NCBI GenBank assembly: GCA_017395545.1
Contig: JAFPUF010000123.1
Coordinates: forward strand, 1 to 36,122
Length of the DNA stretch: 36,122 bases
Origin: Treponema sp.
GTDB lineage: Bacteria > Spirochaetota > Spirochaetia > Treponematales > Treponemataceae
Direction: 5' to 3'
The position numbers were made by a program, and so were the translations under genes. Of this stretch, positions 22,088 to 30,588 are shown piece after piece (the first letter of the stretch is position 1; the number at the start of each line of letters is the position of its first letter). The notes beneath the pieces were generated by a model. That model was given only the letters and a program-made list of their open reading frames with translations, made no database searches and had not been told where the DNA came from.

Positions 22088-23577
22088 TGTACTATACAAT
22101 AAAAGAAACTGTTGAAGCTTTGAAAAGCGGCGAAACTACCAGCGAAAAATTGGTTCGCTCTTCAATCGATACATTTGAAAAAGACCAGAAATCAGATAAG
22201 CCTTTGAACGCTTTCCTGGAAATCTACGAGGATGCCCTTGAACTGGCAAAAGCCGCTGACGCTGAGATTTCTTCTGCTCGCTCGGCTGGTACGCTCGACG
22301 CTTTGTTTGAGAAAAAACCACTTTTGGGCATTCCTTTTGCTAACAAGGATAATATCTCTAGCAAAGGTCACAATCTCACCTGTTCTTCAAAGATTCTTGA
22401 AGGCTATGTCGCTCCTTATAATGCGACTGTCGTAGACCGCTTGTGCAAGGCTGGTGCAATTCCTCTTGGACGATGCAATCAGGACGAGTTCGCTATGGGC
22501 TCTTCTACCGAATATTCAATCTACGGACCTACACGAAACCCAATCAACCGTGACTATGTTTCGGGCGGTTCTTCTGGTGGCTCTACTGCCGCTGTTGCCG
22601 CAAATCAGGCTCTTTTCGCACTTGGAACTGAGACTGGTGGTTCTGTCCGCTTGCCGGCTTCTTACTGCGGTATTTACGGTCTCAAACCGACTTACGGCGT
22701 TCTCAGCCGCTGGGGAGTTGTCGCTTACGGCTCTTCTTTGGACCAGGTAGGAATCCTCGGTCACACACCACAGGATATTGCCACCCCGCTTAGCCTTATG
22801 AGCGGAGTTGATTTCTACGACGACACCAGCGCAGATTTGCCTGAGAGCGATTCTCTCAAAAACTTGTGCGCATACAAAGACTTTTCTTCACTCAAAATTG
22901 CCGTTCCGAAGCAGTTCGAGGAAGCAAAAGGTCTTGATGCTGATGTCAAAAAGGTCTTTGAGGACACACAGGCCTGGTTCACTTCTAAGGGCGCAAAAAT
23001 CGAGAGCGTAGATTTGCCGATTCTTGATGCTTCAATCGCCGCTTACTATGTAATCGCTCTTTCTGAGGCCGCTTCAAACCTCAGCCGATTCGACGGAATC
23101 CGTTATGGCAGGCGTGTTGACAACGGTGCAGGCTACGACCAGCTTTATGTTGACACCCGAAGCGAGGGCTTTGGTCCTGAAGTAAAACGACGAATCATCA
23201 TCGGAAACTATGTTCTTTCTGAGCAGTTCTCCGGCGATACATACAAAAAAGGCATGAGCGTTCGTGCCCGAATCCAGCGGGAAGTAGCAAGCCTTTTCGA
23301 GAATTACGACATCATTCTTTGCCCGGTTTGTCCGACACCTGCATTCAAACTCGGTGAAAAATACGACGACCCGCTCGCAATGTATTTGAGCGACCTTTAC
23401 ACGGTATTCGTAAACCTTGCTCGAATTCCTTCAATCTCAGTTCCAGCTGGAAGCAACAAAGACGGCCTTCCGGTCGGAATCCAGTTCGCAGGAAAAATGT
23501 TCAGCGAGGCTAAAATCCTTCAGCTTGCACAGGCTTGGGAAGAAGACCACAAAGGCTGCGGCGTTCCGGTAAAATAA
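22087..23577 (+). CDS. gatA: Asp/Glu-tRNA amidotransferase subunit A
   Basis: The 496-residue amidase-signature enzyme provides ammonia from glutamine in the GatCAB complex. The Ser-cisSer-Lys triad is visible: Lys in PFANKDNI, the serines in YVSGGSSGGSTAAVAA, and TGGSVRLPASYCG. KPTYGVLSRWGVVAYGSSLDQ and GLPVGIQFAG are further family signatures. The length is normal. It starts on the last base of gatC and is followed by a hairpin element and a terminator. gatB, the tRNA-binding subunit, is not adjacent and must lie elsewhere. Confidence 0.97.
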   Translation: MYYTIKETVEALKSGETTSEKLVRSSIDTFEKDQKSDKPLNAFLEIYEDALELAKAADAEISSARSAGTLDALFEKKPLLGIPFANKDNISSKGHNLTCSSKILEGYVAPYNATVVDRLCKAGAIPLGRCNQDEFAMGSSTEYSIYGPTRNPINRDYVSGGSSGGSTAAVAANQALFALGTETGGSVRLPASYCGIYGLKPTYGVLSRWGVVAYGSSLDQVGILGHTPQDIATPLSLMSGVDFYDDTSADLPESDSLKNLCAYKDFSSLKIAVPKQFEEAKGLDADVKKVFEDTQAWFTSKGAKIESVDLPILDASIAAYYVIALSEAASNLSRFDGIRYGRRVDNGAGYDQLYVDTRSEGFGPEVKRRIIIGNYVLSEQFSGDTYKKGMSVRARIQREVASLFENYDIILCPVCPTPAFKLGEKYDDPLAMYLSDLYTVFVNLARIPSISVPAGSNKDGLPVGIQFAGKMFSEAKILQLAQAWEEDHKGCGVPVK

Positions 23578-23600
23578 GCTCTTTGGAAGAAAAAAGGTTT

Positions 23601-23643
23601 AAGGGAAAAAGAAACCTTTGGCAGAAAGGTTGCGTTTTCCCTT
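23601..23643. other. Two-part hairpin in the gatCA 3' region
   Basis: AAGGGAAAA (23601-23609) pairs perfectly with TTTTCCCTT (23635-23643). Inside, AACCTTT (23613-23619) pairs with AAAGGTT (23625-23631) around a 5-base loop, separated by a 3x3 internal loop. No T-run follows directly. It lies just before the terminator, so it may protect the mRNA 3' end. Confidence 0.45.
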
Positions 23644-23650
23644 TATGCAG

Positions 23651-23688
23651 ATTCCCCGTGAGATTCATTCTTGCGGGGATTTTTTTTG
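23651..23688 (+). terminator. Intrinsic terminator of gatCA
   Basis: CCCCG (23654-23658) pairs with CGGGG (23674-23678), with A/T pairs extending the stem, followed by a run of eight T. Confidence 0.75.
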
Positions 23689-23690
23689 CA

Positions 23691-23719
23691 TTGCACATTC
23701 ATCATTCCTAATTTATAAT
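23691..23719 (+). promoter_or_regulatory. glpK promoter
   Basis: TTGCAC (23691-23696), 17 bases, TATAAT (23714-23719). The -10 ends eight bases before the ATG at 23728, leaving no room for a ribosome binding site. Confidence 0.65.
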
Positions 23720-23727
23720 TTTTTATA

Positions 23728-25219
23728 ATGAAAAAATACATCATCGCTTTGGATCAGGGCACAACTTCTTCCCGTGCCATCGTTTTTGACAAAAATCAGA
23801 ATGTAGTGGGGCTGGCTCAGCATGCTTTGCCTCAGATTTACCCGGAAGAAGGCTGGGTTGAGCATGACCCGATGGAGATTTATGCGACTCAGTACGGTGT
23901 CATGGCTGAGGCAATCACGAAAAACAATATTTCAATAGAAGAAATCGCCGCAATCGGAATCACCAACCAGCGAGAGACTACGATTTTGTGGGATAAGGCG
24001 ACTGGAAAGCCGATTTACAACGCTATTGTCTGGCAATGCAGGCGGACTGCTGAAATCTGTGAGCAGCTAAAAAAAGACGGCTGGGAAAAATACATAAAAA
24101 AGGCGACAGGTCTTCTGATTGACGCTTATTTTTCGGCTACAAAAGTAAAATGGATTTTGGATAATGTCGAGGGAGCGCGTGAGCGGGCAAAGAACGGCGA
24201 GATTCTTTTTGGAACGGTCGATACATGGCTTATGTGGAAGCTCTCGCAGGGAAAAATCCACGCCACTGACTACTCAAACGCTTCACGAACGATGATGTTC
24301 AACATCAATACGCTCAAATGGGACAAAAAAATCCTTGAAGCCCTCGATATTCCTGAGGAGATTTTGCCTGAAGTCCATCCTTCGAGCTTTATTTACGGAA
24401 ACGCCGACATCCTTAACAATGCCGTACCGATTGCCGCTGTCGCTGGAGACCAGCAGGCGAGCCTTTTCGGACAGGGCTGTTTTGAGAAAGGACAGGCAAA
24501 GAACACTTACGGCACAGGCTGTTTTTTTGATGATGAACACTGGCGAAAAGCCATGCAAAAGCAAGAATTCCCTTTTGACTTCGATTGCCGCAAGCACAAA
24601 AGAAAATTGCGTTCAGTATGTTCTTGAAGGAAGCATTTTCTCGGGCGGTTCGGTTGTTCAATGGCTCAAAGATGAGCTTCACTTTTTTGAGTCGAGCGCA
24701 GATTCTGAAAAATATGCCAGGGAGGTGAGCGATACAGGCGGTGTTTATGTTGTTCCAGCCTTTACGGGAATGGGTGCTCCTTACTGGGACATGTACGCCC
24801 GGGGCTGTATCATGGGAATCACAAGGGGCACGAAAAGCGCTCATATCATCCGCGCGGCCCTCGAAAGCATTGCCTTTCAGACTCACGATCTGGTCGAGTG
24901 TATGCAAAAAGATACCGGAATTCCACTCACGGCGCTGAATGTTGACGGCGGGGCGAGCGGAAACAATTTCTTGATGCAGTTTCAGAGCGACATCCTGAAT
25001 ATTCCTGTTCACAGACCTGAAATGAAGGAAATTACGGCACTTGGAATCGCTCAGCTGGCAGGACTTGCAATCGGAATGTTCAATAGTCTTGAAGAGATCC
25101 GTGCGGTTCAGCGGAACATAACGGTTCTGAATCCTGCAATGAGTGACGAGACCCGCACGAAACTGCTTCGTGGCTGGGAAAAGGCGGTCTCACGAAGCCG
25201 GGACTGGGTTGAGCATTAA
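23728..25219 (+). pseudogene. glpK: Glycerol kinase, frameshifted in a T7 tract
   Basis: Glycerol kinase phosphorylates glycerol to glycerol 3-phosphate. The first frame (23728-24627) carries [27 protein letters not shown], the WQCRRT block and [12 protein letters not shown] up to NTYGTGCFF, then runs into unrelated residues. The family sequence resumes at once in the next frame: LMMNTGEKP, then [31 protein letters not shown], and [15 protein letters not shown] to the stop at 25219. The break is the seven-T tract at 24522-24528; six T would restore one frame of about 496 codons, the normal length. The rest is undamaged, so this is a recent mutation, a slippage switch, or a sequencing error. 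Read as is, a 299-residue inactive fragment is made. Confidence 0.9.
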
Positions 25220-25282
25220 TGTCTTTATATATTGCCGAAATGACTTTTGCATGAAGACAACTTAAACACTTGAAGGGAAATT

Positions 25283-26209
25283 ATGAAAAAAGAAAAACTT
25301 TATTTTGACAGCACGAACGGAGCGGACAGAATCTGCTATTTCAAATATTCACCGGAGAGCGAGCCAAAAGCGATTTTTCAGATGGTTCACGGAATGGCGG
25401 AATATGCCGAGCGATATGAAGAACTTGCAAAAGTGATGTGCGACAACGGCTATGTCTGCTACATTCACGAGCATGTCGGTCACGGAAGTTCTGCGAAAGA
25501 TGTCGAGCATCTCGGTCTTTTTTTGGACGAAAATCAGTCTAAAACTCTCGTTGAAGACACCCACAAAATGAGCGGGCTTGCGAAAAACGAGAATCCCCGT
25601 CTCAAACTCAACCTTTTCGGGCACAGCATGGGAAGCTTTGTCGTTCGCCTCACAGCCTCAAAATACGGCTCTGATTACAATTCACTCGTGATTTGCGGAA
25701 CCGGAGCAAAAGACCCGAAAGTCCCTCTTGGGCTTACGGTGGTCAAAGTCCTCAAATTCTTCAAGGGAAAGGATTTTAAGAGCAAGTTCATCGACAAAAG
25801 CAGTTTCGGAAGCTACAACGACCGCTTCAAGCCTGTGCGAACGGACATGGACTGGCTTTCGGTGAACAAGCAGAATGTTGACAATTACATCAAAAGCCCC
25901 TACTGCGGATTTTTGTTCAGCCTTGACGGTTATAAGATGCTCATGGAAGTCAACCGGGATGCAAACGATGATGCCACTTTTGCGAAAACTCCTTCTTCCC
26001 TGCCGATTTTCCTGATTGCGGGAAGCGATGACCCGGTTGGTCACTACGGGGAAGATATTCCGAAAGTCTGCGATGAGTACAAGAAAGCGGGCGTGGCGGA
26101 TTGCACTTACAGGCTGTACGAAGGATTCAGGCACGAGATTCTGTGCGACGACTGTGCGCCACAGGTACGGGCGGATATTCTTTCTTTTGTGGAGAGGGTA
26201 GGAAAATAA
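25283..26209 (+). CDS. Alpha/beta hydrolase, monoacylglycerol lipase/lysophospholipase-like
   Basis: The 308-residue protein has the Hydrolase_4 (serine aminopeptidase S33) fold. The oxyanion-hole motif is MVHGMAEYAERY. HVGHGSS follows, then the nucleophile elbow GHSMG with Ser115, the acid in IAGSDDPVG and the base His in EGFRHEIL. This pattern is that of monoacylglycerol lipases and lysophospholipases, which release fatty acid from glycerolipids; the substrate is inferred from family only. A helical cap lies between the nucleophile and the acid. AAGGG precedes the ATG. It follows glpK by about 60 bases and could share its transcript. There is no signal peptide, so it is cytosolic. Confidence 0.88.
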   Translation: MKKEKLYFDSTNGADRICYFKYSPESEPKAIFQMVHGMAEYAERYEELAKVMCDNGYVCYIHEHVGHGSSAKDVEHLGLFLDENQSKTLVEDTHKMSGLAKNENPRLKLNLFGHSMGSFVVRLTASKYGSDYNSLVICGTGAKDPKVPLGLTVVKVLKFFKGKDFKSKFIDKSSFGSYNDRFKPVRTDMDWLSVNKQNVDNYIKSPYCGFLFSLDGYKMLMEVNRDANDDATFAKTPSSLPIFLIAGSDDPVGHYGEDIPKVCDEYKKAGVADCTYRLYEGFRHEILCDDCAPQVRADILSFVERVGK

Positions 26210-26252
26210 AAAAATACGGTAAATTCAGAATCAGTGTTTCCCGGTCCCTGGT

Positions 26253-26340
26253 TTAATTCTCTGGAAGCTTGCTTACAATCTGATTTTTTCCGTGGTGTTT
26301 TCCCCAGTACAACTTTGAGTCCGCTTCATGCCGTTGCCGT
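26253..26340 (-). pseudogene. Remnant of a GGDEF (diguanylate cyclase) C-terminus
   Basis: In the 243-base gap before plsC, the minus strand encodes HEADSKLYWGKHHGKNQIV, then SKLPEN and a stop. This closely fits the last helix and strand of GGDEF domains (AD-x-ALY-x-AK-x-x-GRN-x-V). Just upstream another frame reads LAILAPSIATATA, reminiscent of the preceding SIGIA strand, so at least one frameshift is present. No start or further GGDEF sequence remains. It appears to be the tail of a deleted gene. Confidence 0.5.
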
Positions 26341-26452
26341 CGCAATAGATGGAGCAAGGATAGCAAGCCTGAATACGCGGTTTAAGTAAGCTCCCCTTTA
26401 TTTTTTTCACTTTCTGGGGTATTGTAATAGAGAAAATTCAGGGGGAATCGCT

Positions 26453-27199
26453 ATGTTCAGAAATCTGATTACTTTGATCCGGATTGCGGCTTATATGCTT
26501 TCAAAAAACCGTCTTCGCCGTCTTGCCTTAAAATATGACAAGGCTGGTGATATTGCAAGCCGCGACAAGGTAGTTTTTGATATCGTTCCTCAGTGGGCGA
26601 GGTTTATTCTTACAAAAGTCACTAAAACTACTGTCGAAGTTATTGGCGAAGAAAAAGTTCCTTCTGACAGGGCTGTGGTCTTTATCGGAAATCATCAGGG
26701 AAACATGGATATCCCGCTTTTGTTCGGCTTCATCAACAAGCCTATGACTTTTGTTGCTAAGGCAGAACTCGGTAAAATCCCGCTTCTTTCTGACTGGATG
26801 AAACTTTTGCAGTGTACTTTCATTGAGCGCAAGAGCCCGAGAAAATCAATTCAGGCGATTCATGATGCAGCAGAAGGGGTCAAAAAAGGCTATTCACAGG
26901 TTATTTTTCCGGAAGGAACCCGCTCAAAGGGCGGACCTCACCGTGAATTCAAGGCCGGAAGTTTCAAACTGGCATTCATGTCGGGCGCTCCGATTGTCCC
27001 TGTCACAATTGACGGTACATGGAGAATTTACGAAGGTCAGAAAAAAATCAAACTCGGCCAGCATGTCAAACTGATTATTCACGATCCGATTGAAACTGCC
27101 AGCCTCTCAAAAGAAGAGCTCTCTAAGATTCCTGCGATGGTAGAAAAAATTGTCTGCGAGCCTCTGAACGAAGGAGCTGAAAATACCGAAAATAAATGA
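26453..27199 (+). CDS. plsC: 1-acyl-sn-glycerol-3-phosphate acyltransferase
   Basis: This 248-residue membrane-associated enzyme adds the second acyl chain to lysophosphatidic acid, giving phosphatidic acid. The four acyltransferase motifs are present: NHQGNMD (HX4D), the FIERKSPRKS block, FPEGTRSKGG and IVPVTIDG. An N-terminal hydrophobic stretch anchors it. A GGGGGAAT just before the ATG supports the start. The stop overlaps the start of the recombinase gene in ATGA, so the two are translationally coupled, an unusual pairing. Confidence 0.93.
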   Translation: MFRNLITLIRIAAYMLSKNRLRRLALKYDKAGDIASRDKVVFDIVPQWARFILTKVTKTTVEVIGEEKVPSDRAVVFIGNHQGNMDIPLLFGFINKPMTFVAKAELGKIPLLSDWMKLLQCTFIERKSPRKSIQAIHDAAEGVKKGYSQVIFPEGTRSKGGPHREFKAGSFKLAFMSGAPIVPVTIDGTWRIYEGQKKIKLGQHVKLIIHDPIETASLSKEELSKIPAMVEKIVCEPLNEGAENTENK

Positions 27200-28107
27200 G
27201 TATGACGGTTTCTGAGGCAATTCTGGAATATCTTTCTTATATCGAGTCTGTGCGGACACTCTCAAAAAATACGGTCATTGCCTGCAAAAATGACCTGGAG
27301 CAGTTTTCCGCCATGCCTTTCATTACTCCCCAAAAGGAGATGAGCGAGATTGAAATCGAGGATTTGAAACAGTGTGTCGGTTTTCTCTCCAAAAAAAAAC
27401 GTTCTGCCGCCTCTATCAACCGTTTTATTTCATCCGTGCGCTCTCTTTTTTCGTACTGCAGAAAATTCGGTCACATAAGAATCAATGTTGCATTTGAACT
27501 TAAGACAGTAAAGAATCCGAAAAAACTCCCGAGGTTTATGACCGGAGCCGAAGTCGATAAAATTTGCCGCGAACCTGAGGAAAACGAACTTCTGTGGGAA
27601 AAACGCGACAAAGCCCTGTTCGAGATGCTTTATTCAAGCGGATGCCGTGTCTCTGAAATTGCTTCAATTACGCTCGACGATATGACAGGTGACTATTCTT
27701 CTGCGATGGTCACGGGAAAGGGGAGCAAGGACAGGCGTGTCTACTTTGAGGAGGATGCGCGTAAAGCTTTTCTTGAGTATCTTGAGGACAGAAAAAATCG
27801 TTTCGGGGAGCGTGACACCGAGCGTCATATTTTTGTGAACCAGAGGGGAGGTGCTTTGACGACCGGCGGAATCAGGATGATAATTTCCAGATATTCCGGA
27901 AGCGAGGGCACAAAACATCACATCTCGCCGCATGCCTTCCGCCATACTTTTGCCACGGCAATGATCAGTAACGGCGCTGATGTCCGTCTCGTCCAGGAAC
28001 TTCTGGGGCACTCAAGCATTTCCACAACCCAACGCTACACTCATATCAGCACTGAAAAAATGATAGAGATGTACAATAAGGCGCATCCTCACGGCGGAAA
28101 AAAATAG
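27196..28107 (+). CDS. Tyrosine recombinase, XerC/XerD type
   Basis: The 303-residue protein has an N-terminal SAM-like core-binding domain (about 4-90) and a C-terminal catalytic domain. All active-site residues are present: R151 in SGCRVSEI, K175 in TGKGSKDR, H246 and R249 in SPHAFRHTF, H272 in LLGHSSI, and nucleophile Y281 in QRYTHIS. Its size and motifs match chromosomal dimer-resolution recombinases rather than phage integrases. In T. pallidum a xer-like gene also lies next to the flgB operon (from memory), so the neighbourhood is probably ancestral. XerC and XerD cannot be distinguished here. An in-frame ATG six bases downstream is an alternative start. Confidence 0.9.
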   Translation: MSMTVSEAILEYLSYIESVRTLSKNTVIACKNDLEQFSAMPFITPQKEMSEIEIEDLKQCVGFLSKKKRSAASINRFISSVRSLFSYCRKFGHIRINVAFELKTVKNPKKLPRFMTGAEVDKICREPEENELLWEKRDKALFEMLYSSGCRVSEIASITLDDMTGDYSSAMVTGKGSKDRRVYFEEDARKAFLEYLEDRKNRFGERDTERHIFVNQRGGALTTGGIRMIISRYSGSEGTKHHISPHAFRHTFATAMISNGADVRLVQELLGHSSISTTQRYTHISTEKMIEMYNKAHPHGGKK

Positions 28108-28168
28108 CCGGAAAGAAACAGCCGTAAAAAGTCTTGTTTCTCAGTTTTTTTCGTGATATTCTCAAAAC

Positions 28169-28948
28169 GTGCTCATTAAAAAAGTCGGTTCGGGTATCAT
28201 TTCTTATTTTTCGTCTCTCCCTTATCTTCTTGGCTATATCGGCCGTACTTTTTCCTCTGCTTCGGCCTTTCTCACTCATATTCAGGCTGCCCGAAAAGTT
28301 CTGATAATGCAGCTTCTTTTTACATTTATCGAGGCGCTGCCGATTATTGCAGTAATTTCGCTGGCCCTTGGTTCAGCCCTTTTTATTCTCGGGCATTCTT
28401 TTCTCGTTTCCATCGGTCAGGGAGACCTGATTTACGGGCTTCTTCCGCTCATAGTAATGCGCGAGGTCGGCCCTCTCCTTGTCGCTTTCGTTGTGACAGC
28501 GCGCTCTGCTACGGCCATCGCCACCGAACTTGGCGGAATGGTCACCAGTCATCAGATTGAAAGCCTTGTTTCTTTCGGAATTGACCCGATTGATTACCTT
28601 GTTGTTCCGAGATTCCTTGGTGTTACGTTCTCTGTCTTCTTCCTGACGCTTTATTTTTCGTTCTGCGGCCTTCTTGGACCGGCTCTAATTACTTTTATCA
28701 TTGATCCTGTATCGGCTTATGTTTATCTGCCGAATCTTCTGAAAAATGTATCCCTCTTTACTGTTATTACTTCGGTCATAAAAAGCATTGTTTTCGGTAT
28801 GGTGATTTCCATCACTGCGACTTACTACGGATTTAATGTTGAGAGGGCTTCGACTGAAATTCCGATTGCGGGTATCCGGGCGGTTTCGAAGTCTTTCGTC
28901 GGAATCATTCTTTCTGATGTCGTGATAATTATTCTTTCTTCATTATAA
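28169..28948 (+). CDS. mlaE: MlaE-type lipid ABC transporter permease
   Basis: The 259-residue inner-membrane permease has several hydrophobic segments and the MlaE family core: VMREVGPLLVAFVVTARSA, then IATELGGMV, and SFGIDPIDYLVVPR. With MlaF and MlaD it would move phospholipid between the inner membrane and the periplasm or outer membrane. The start is GTG; no Shine-Dalgarno sequence is seen, and GATATT (28155-28160) lies eight bases upstream, so a leaderless start at this codon is possible. The gene begins 61 bases after the recombinase stop. The related plant TGD1 is a functional parallel. Confidence 0.92.
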   Translation: MLIKKVGSGIISYFSSLPYLLGYIGRTFSSASAFLTHIQAARKVLIMQLLFTFIEALPIIAVISLALGSALFILGHSFLVSIGQGDLIYGLLPLIVMREVGPLLVAFVVTARSATAIATELGGMVTSHQIESLVSFGIDPIDYLVVPRFLGVTFSVFFLTLYFSFCGLLGPALITFIIDPVSAYVYLPNLLKNVSLFTVITSVIKSIVFGMVISITATYYGFNVERASTEIPIAGIRAVSKSFVGIILSDVVIIILSSL

Positions 28949-28958
28949 ATTAAAAAAA

Positions 28959-29621
28959 ATGGCACTGTTCAGACTTGAAGATGTTAAATTCCGTTCTCAA
29001 ACTCAGGAAATTATCAAGGGAATCAGCCTTGAGATTGAAAAAGGCTCCGTAAATATTTTTTCCGGAATGGCTGGCTCAGGAAAATCTACCCTCCTGAAAC
29101 TTACGGCGGGAATCCTTGTTCCGAGCGGCGGAAAGGTCTTTTATAAGGATATGGATATCCAGACAATGAGCAATGCGAAAAACCGGCAGTTCCGTCGTGA
29201 GTGTTCCTTTGTTTTCCAGGATTCAGCGCTGTGGGCAAATCAGAACATTCAGCAGAATCTTGACCTGGTTCTTCAGACTCAAAGACCTGAACTTGATGCG
29301 AAAGCGAGACTTGAGAGAATCAAAGAAATGTGCGAAATCGTGCATTATGAGCTCGCGCTGACGCTTCGTCCTGTCGATTTGTCGATGGGGGAGCAGAAAA
29401 AAATCGCTTTTGCGAGGGCGATGATAAACGACCCGGAGACGCTCTTCCTTGATGAATGTACGGAATCCCTTGACCGGAAGACGAGCACGGTCATTATGAA
29501 CCTTATCAGAAAATTTATCGACGACGGAAATACCGTCATTTATGTGAGCCACAACACAACTTTTGTCACTGAATTTACCGGAAATGTCTTTGCTATTGCA
29601 GAAGGACTTTTATTGGATTAA
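28959..29621 (+). CDS. mlaF: MlaF-type lipid ABC transporter ATPase
   Basis: A 220-residue ABC ATPase. Walker A is GMAGSGKSTLLK, the Q-loop is in FVFQDSALWANQN, the signature is LSMGEQKKIAFARA (LSGGQ variant), Walker B is ETLFLDE, and the H-loop is YVSHN. It powers the MlaE permease. It is a little shorter than E. coli MlaF (269 residues), lacking the C-terminal extension. It starts ten bases after mlaE with no clear ribosome binding site, only an A-rich leader. Confidence 0.92.
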   Translation: MALFRLEDVKFRSQTQEIIKGISLEIEKGSVNIFSGMAGSGKSTLLKLTAGILVPSGGKVFYKDMDIQTMSNAKNRQFRRECSFVFQDSALWANQNIQQNLDLVLQTQRPELDAKARLERIKEMCEIVHYELALTLRPVDLSMGEQKKIAFARAMINDPETLFLDECTESLDRKTSTVIMNLIRKFIDDGNTVIYVSHNTTFVTEFTGNVFAIAEGLLLD

Positions 29622-29651
29622 GATAAGTTTCTATAATTAATTTAAAAAAGT

Positions 29652-30587
29652 ATGAAATTTAAAATCAGATTTGCGGATCAGATTGTCGGTTTTTTCTCTT
29701 TGCTTGCTCTTGCTGCCCTGATTGTATTTATCTTCCTGCTTGGTGCCAGCCAGAACTGGTTCATTAAAAAAAATATCTACTACGCATATTTTTCTTCCGG
29801 GGCAGGTTTTTCTGTCGGAATGGATGTTTCTTACAAAGGTTTTTCAATCGGAAAAATCAAGGACGTAAAGCTGGAAGGCTCGGATGTGCGCGTCGAATTC
29901 TATATTCTTGGTGAATATGCAGAATATGTAAAGGAGAATTCCCTTGTCGAGCTGATTACAAGCCCGATTGGTCTCGGCTCATCTTTTGTTTTTCATCCGG
30001 GAAAGGGGCCTGAACTTTTGCCGTCGAATTCCGAAATCTACCGAATCGATTCGATTGCTGCCCGTGAAATCATCGAAAACAAGAAAATCCGTCTTCAGAC
30101 TCAGGAAGACTCAATCGGCGTGCTGATGAAAAAAGTCTCCGGGATTATGGATAATGTCAACATACTTTTGTATAACATAAACGGAGCTCTTTCCGGAAGA
30201 ACTGATCACCAGACGCCTGTCAAAGAAATCATAAAGAATCTGAATGACATCACAAAAAATCTTTCGGCACTGACGAACACATTAAACACGGATGAAGGGG
30301 CTGTTCCGGCTCTCCTTGGACCGGGGCTCACGGAAAACGTAAACGAAGTCGTTAAAAACATTTCCATTGTTTCTGAAGAACTTACATCAATCGCCGGCAA
30401 TGCCGACGTTCTCGTTGACAGCGAAGTTCCTGAAGTTGATTCTGCGATGCTCCGCCTCAATTCTGTCCTGCTTGAAGTTCAGGATGTCCTTTCAGGAGTA
30501 AAAAACAATCCTCTCATAAAAGGCGGTGTTCCTGACAGAACGAAGGGCAAGGCATCGACAAGCCAGGTCAGGAGCGGGGATTTCTAA
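29652..30587 (+). CDS. mlaD: MlaD/MCE-domain lipid-binding protein
   Basis: The 311-residue protein has one N-terminal transmembrane helix (about 9-31), then a single MCE domain (about 38-115: YAYFSSGAGFSVGMDVSYKGFSIGKI, ending near GLGSSFVFHPG). A long helical, Ser/Asn-rich periplasmic tail follows. MCE proteins form hexameric rings that carry lipids through the periplasm. The tail is longer than in E. coli MlaD (183 residues), which could form a longer conduit. It follows mlaF by 30 bases. There is no Shine-Dalgarno sequence. MlaC and MlaB homologues are not in this operon. Confidence 0.9.
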   Translation: MKFKIRFADQIVGFFSLLALAALIVFIFLLGASQNWFIKKNIYYAYFSSGAGFSVGMDVSYKGFSIGKIKDVKLEGSDVRVEFYILGEYAEYVKENSLVELITSPIGLGSSFVFHPGKGPELLPSNSEIYRIDSIAAREIIENKKIRLQTQEDSIGVLMKKVSGIMDNVNILLYNINGALSGRTDHQTPVKEIIKNLNDITKNLSALTNTLNTDEGAVPALLGPGLTENVNEVVKNISIVSEELTSIAGNADVLVDSEVPEVDSAMLRLNSVLLEVQDVLSGVKNNPLIKGGVPDRTKGKASTSQVRSGDF

Positions 30588-30588
30588 A

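Noticed and set aside
24413..25012. 199-residue minus-strand open frame inside glpK
   Set aside because: Shadow of glycerol kinase codons; sequence has no domain logic and no start signals.
24335..25219. Separate gene for the second half of glycerol kinase
   Set aside because: The part before the T7 tract is out-of-frame noise; only the part after it matches the family, so it is one broken gene and not two.
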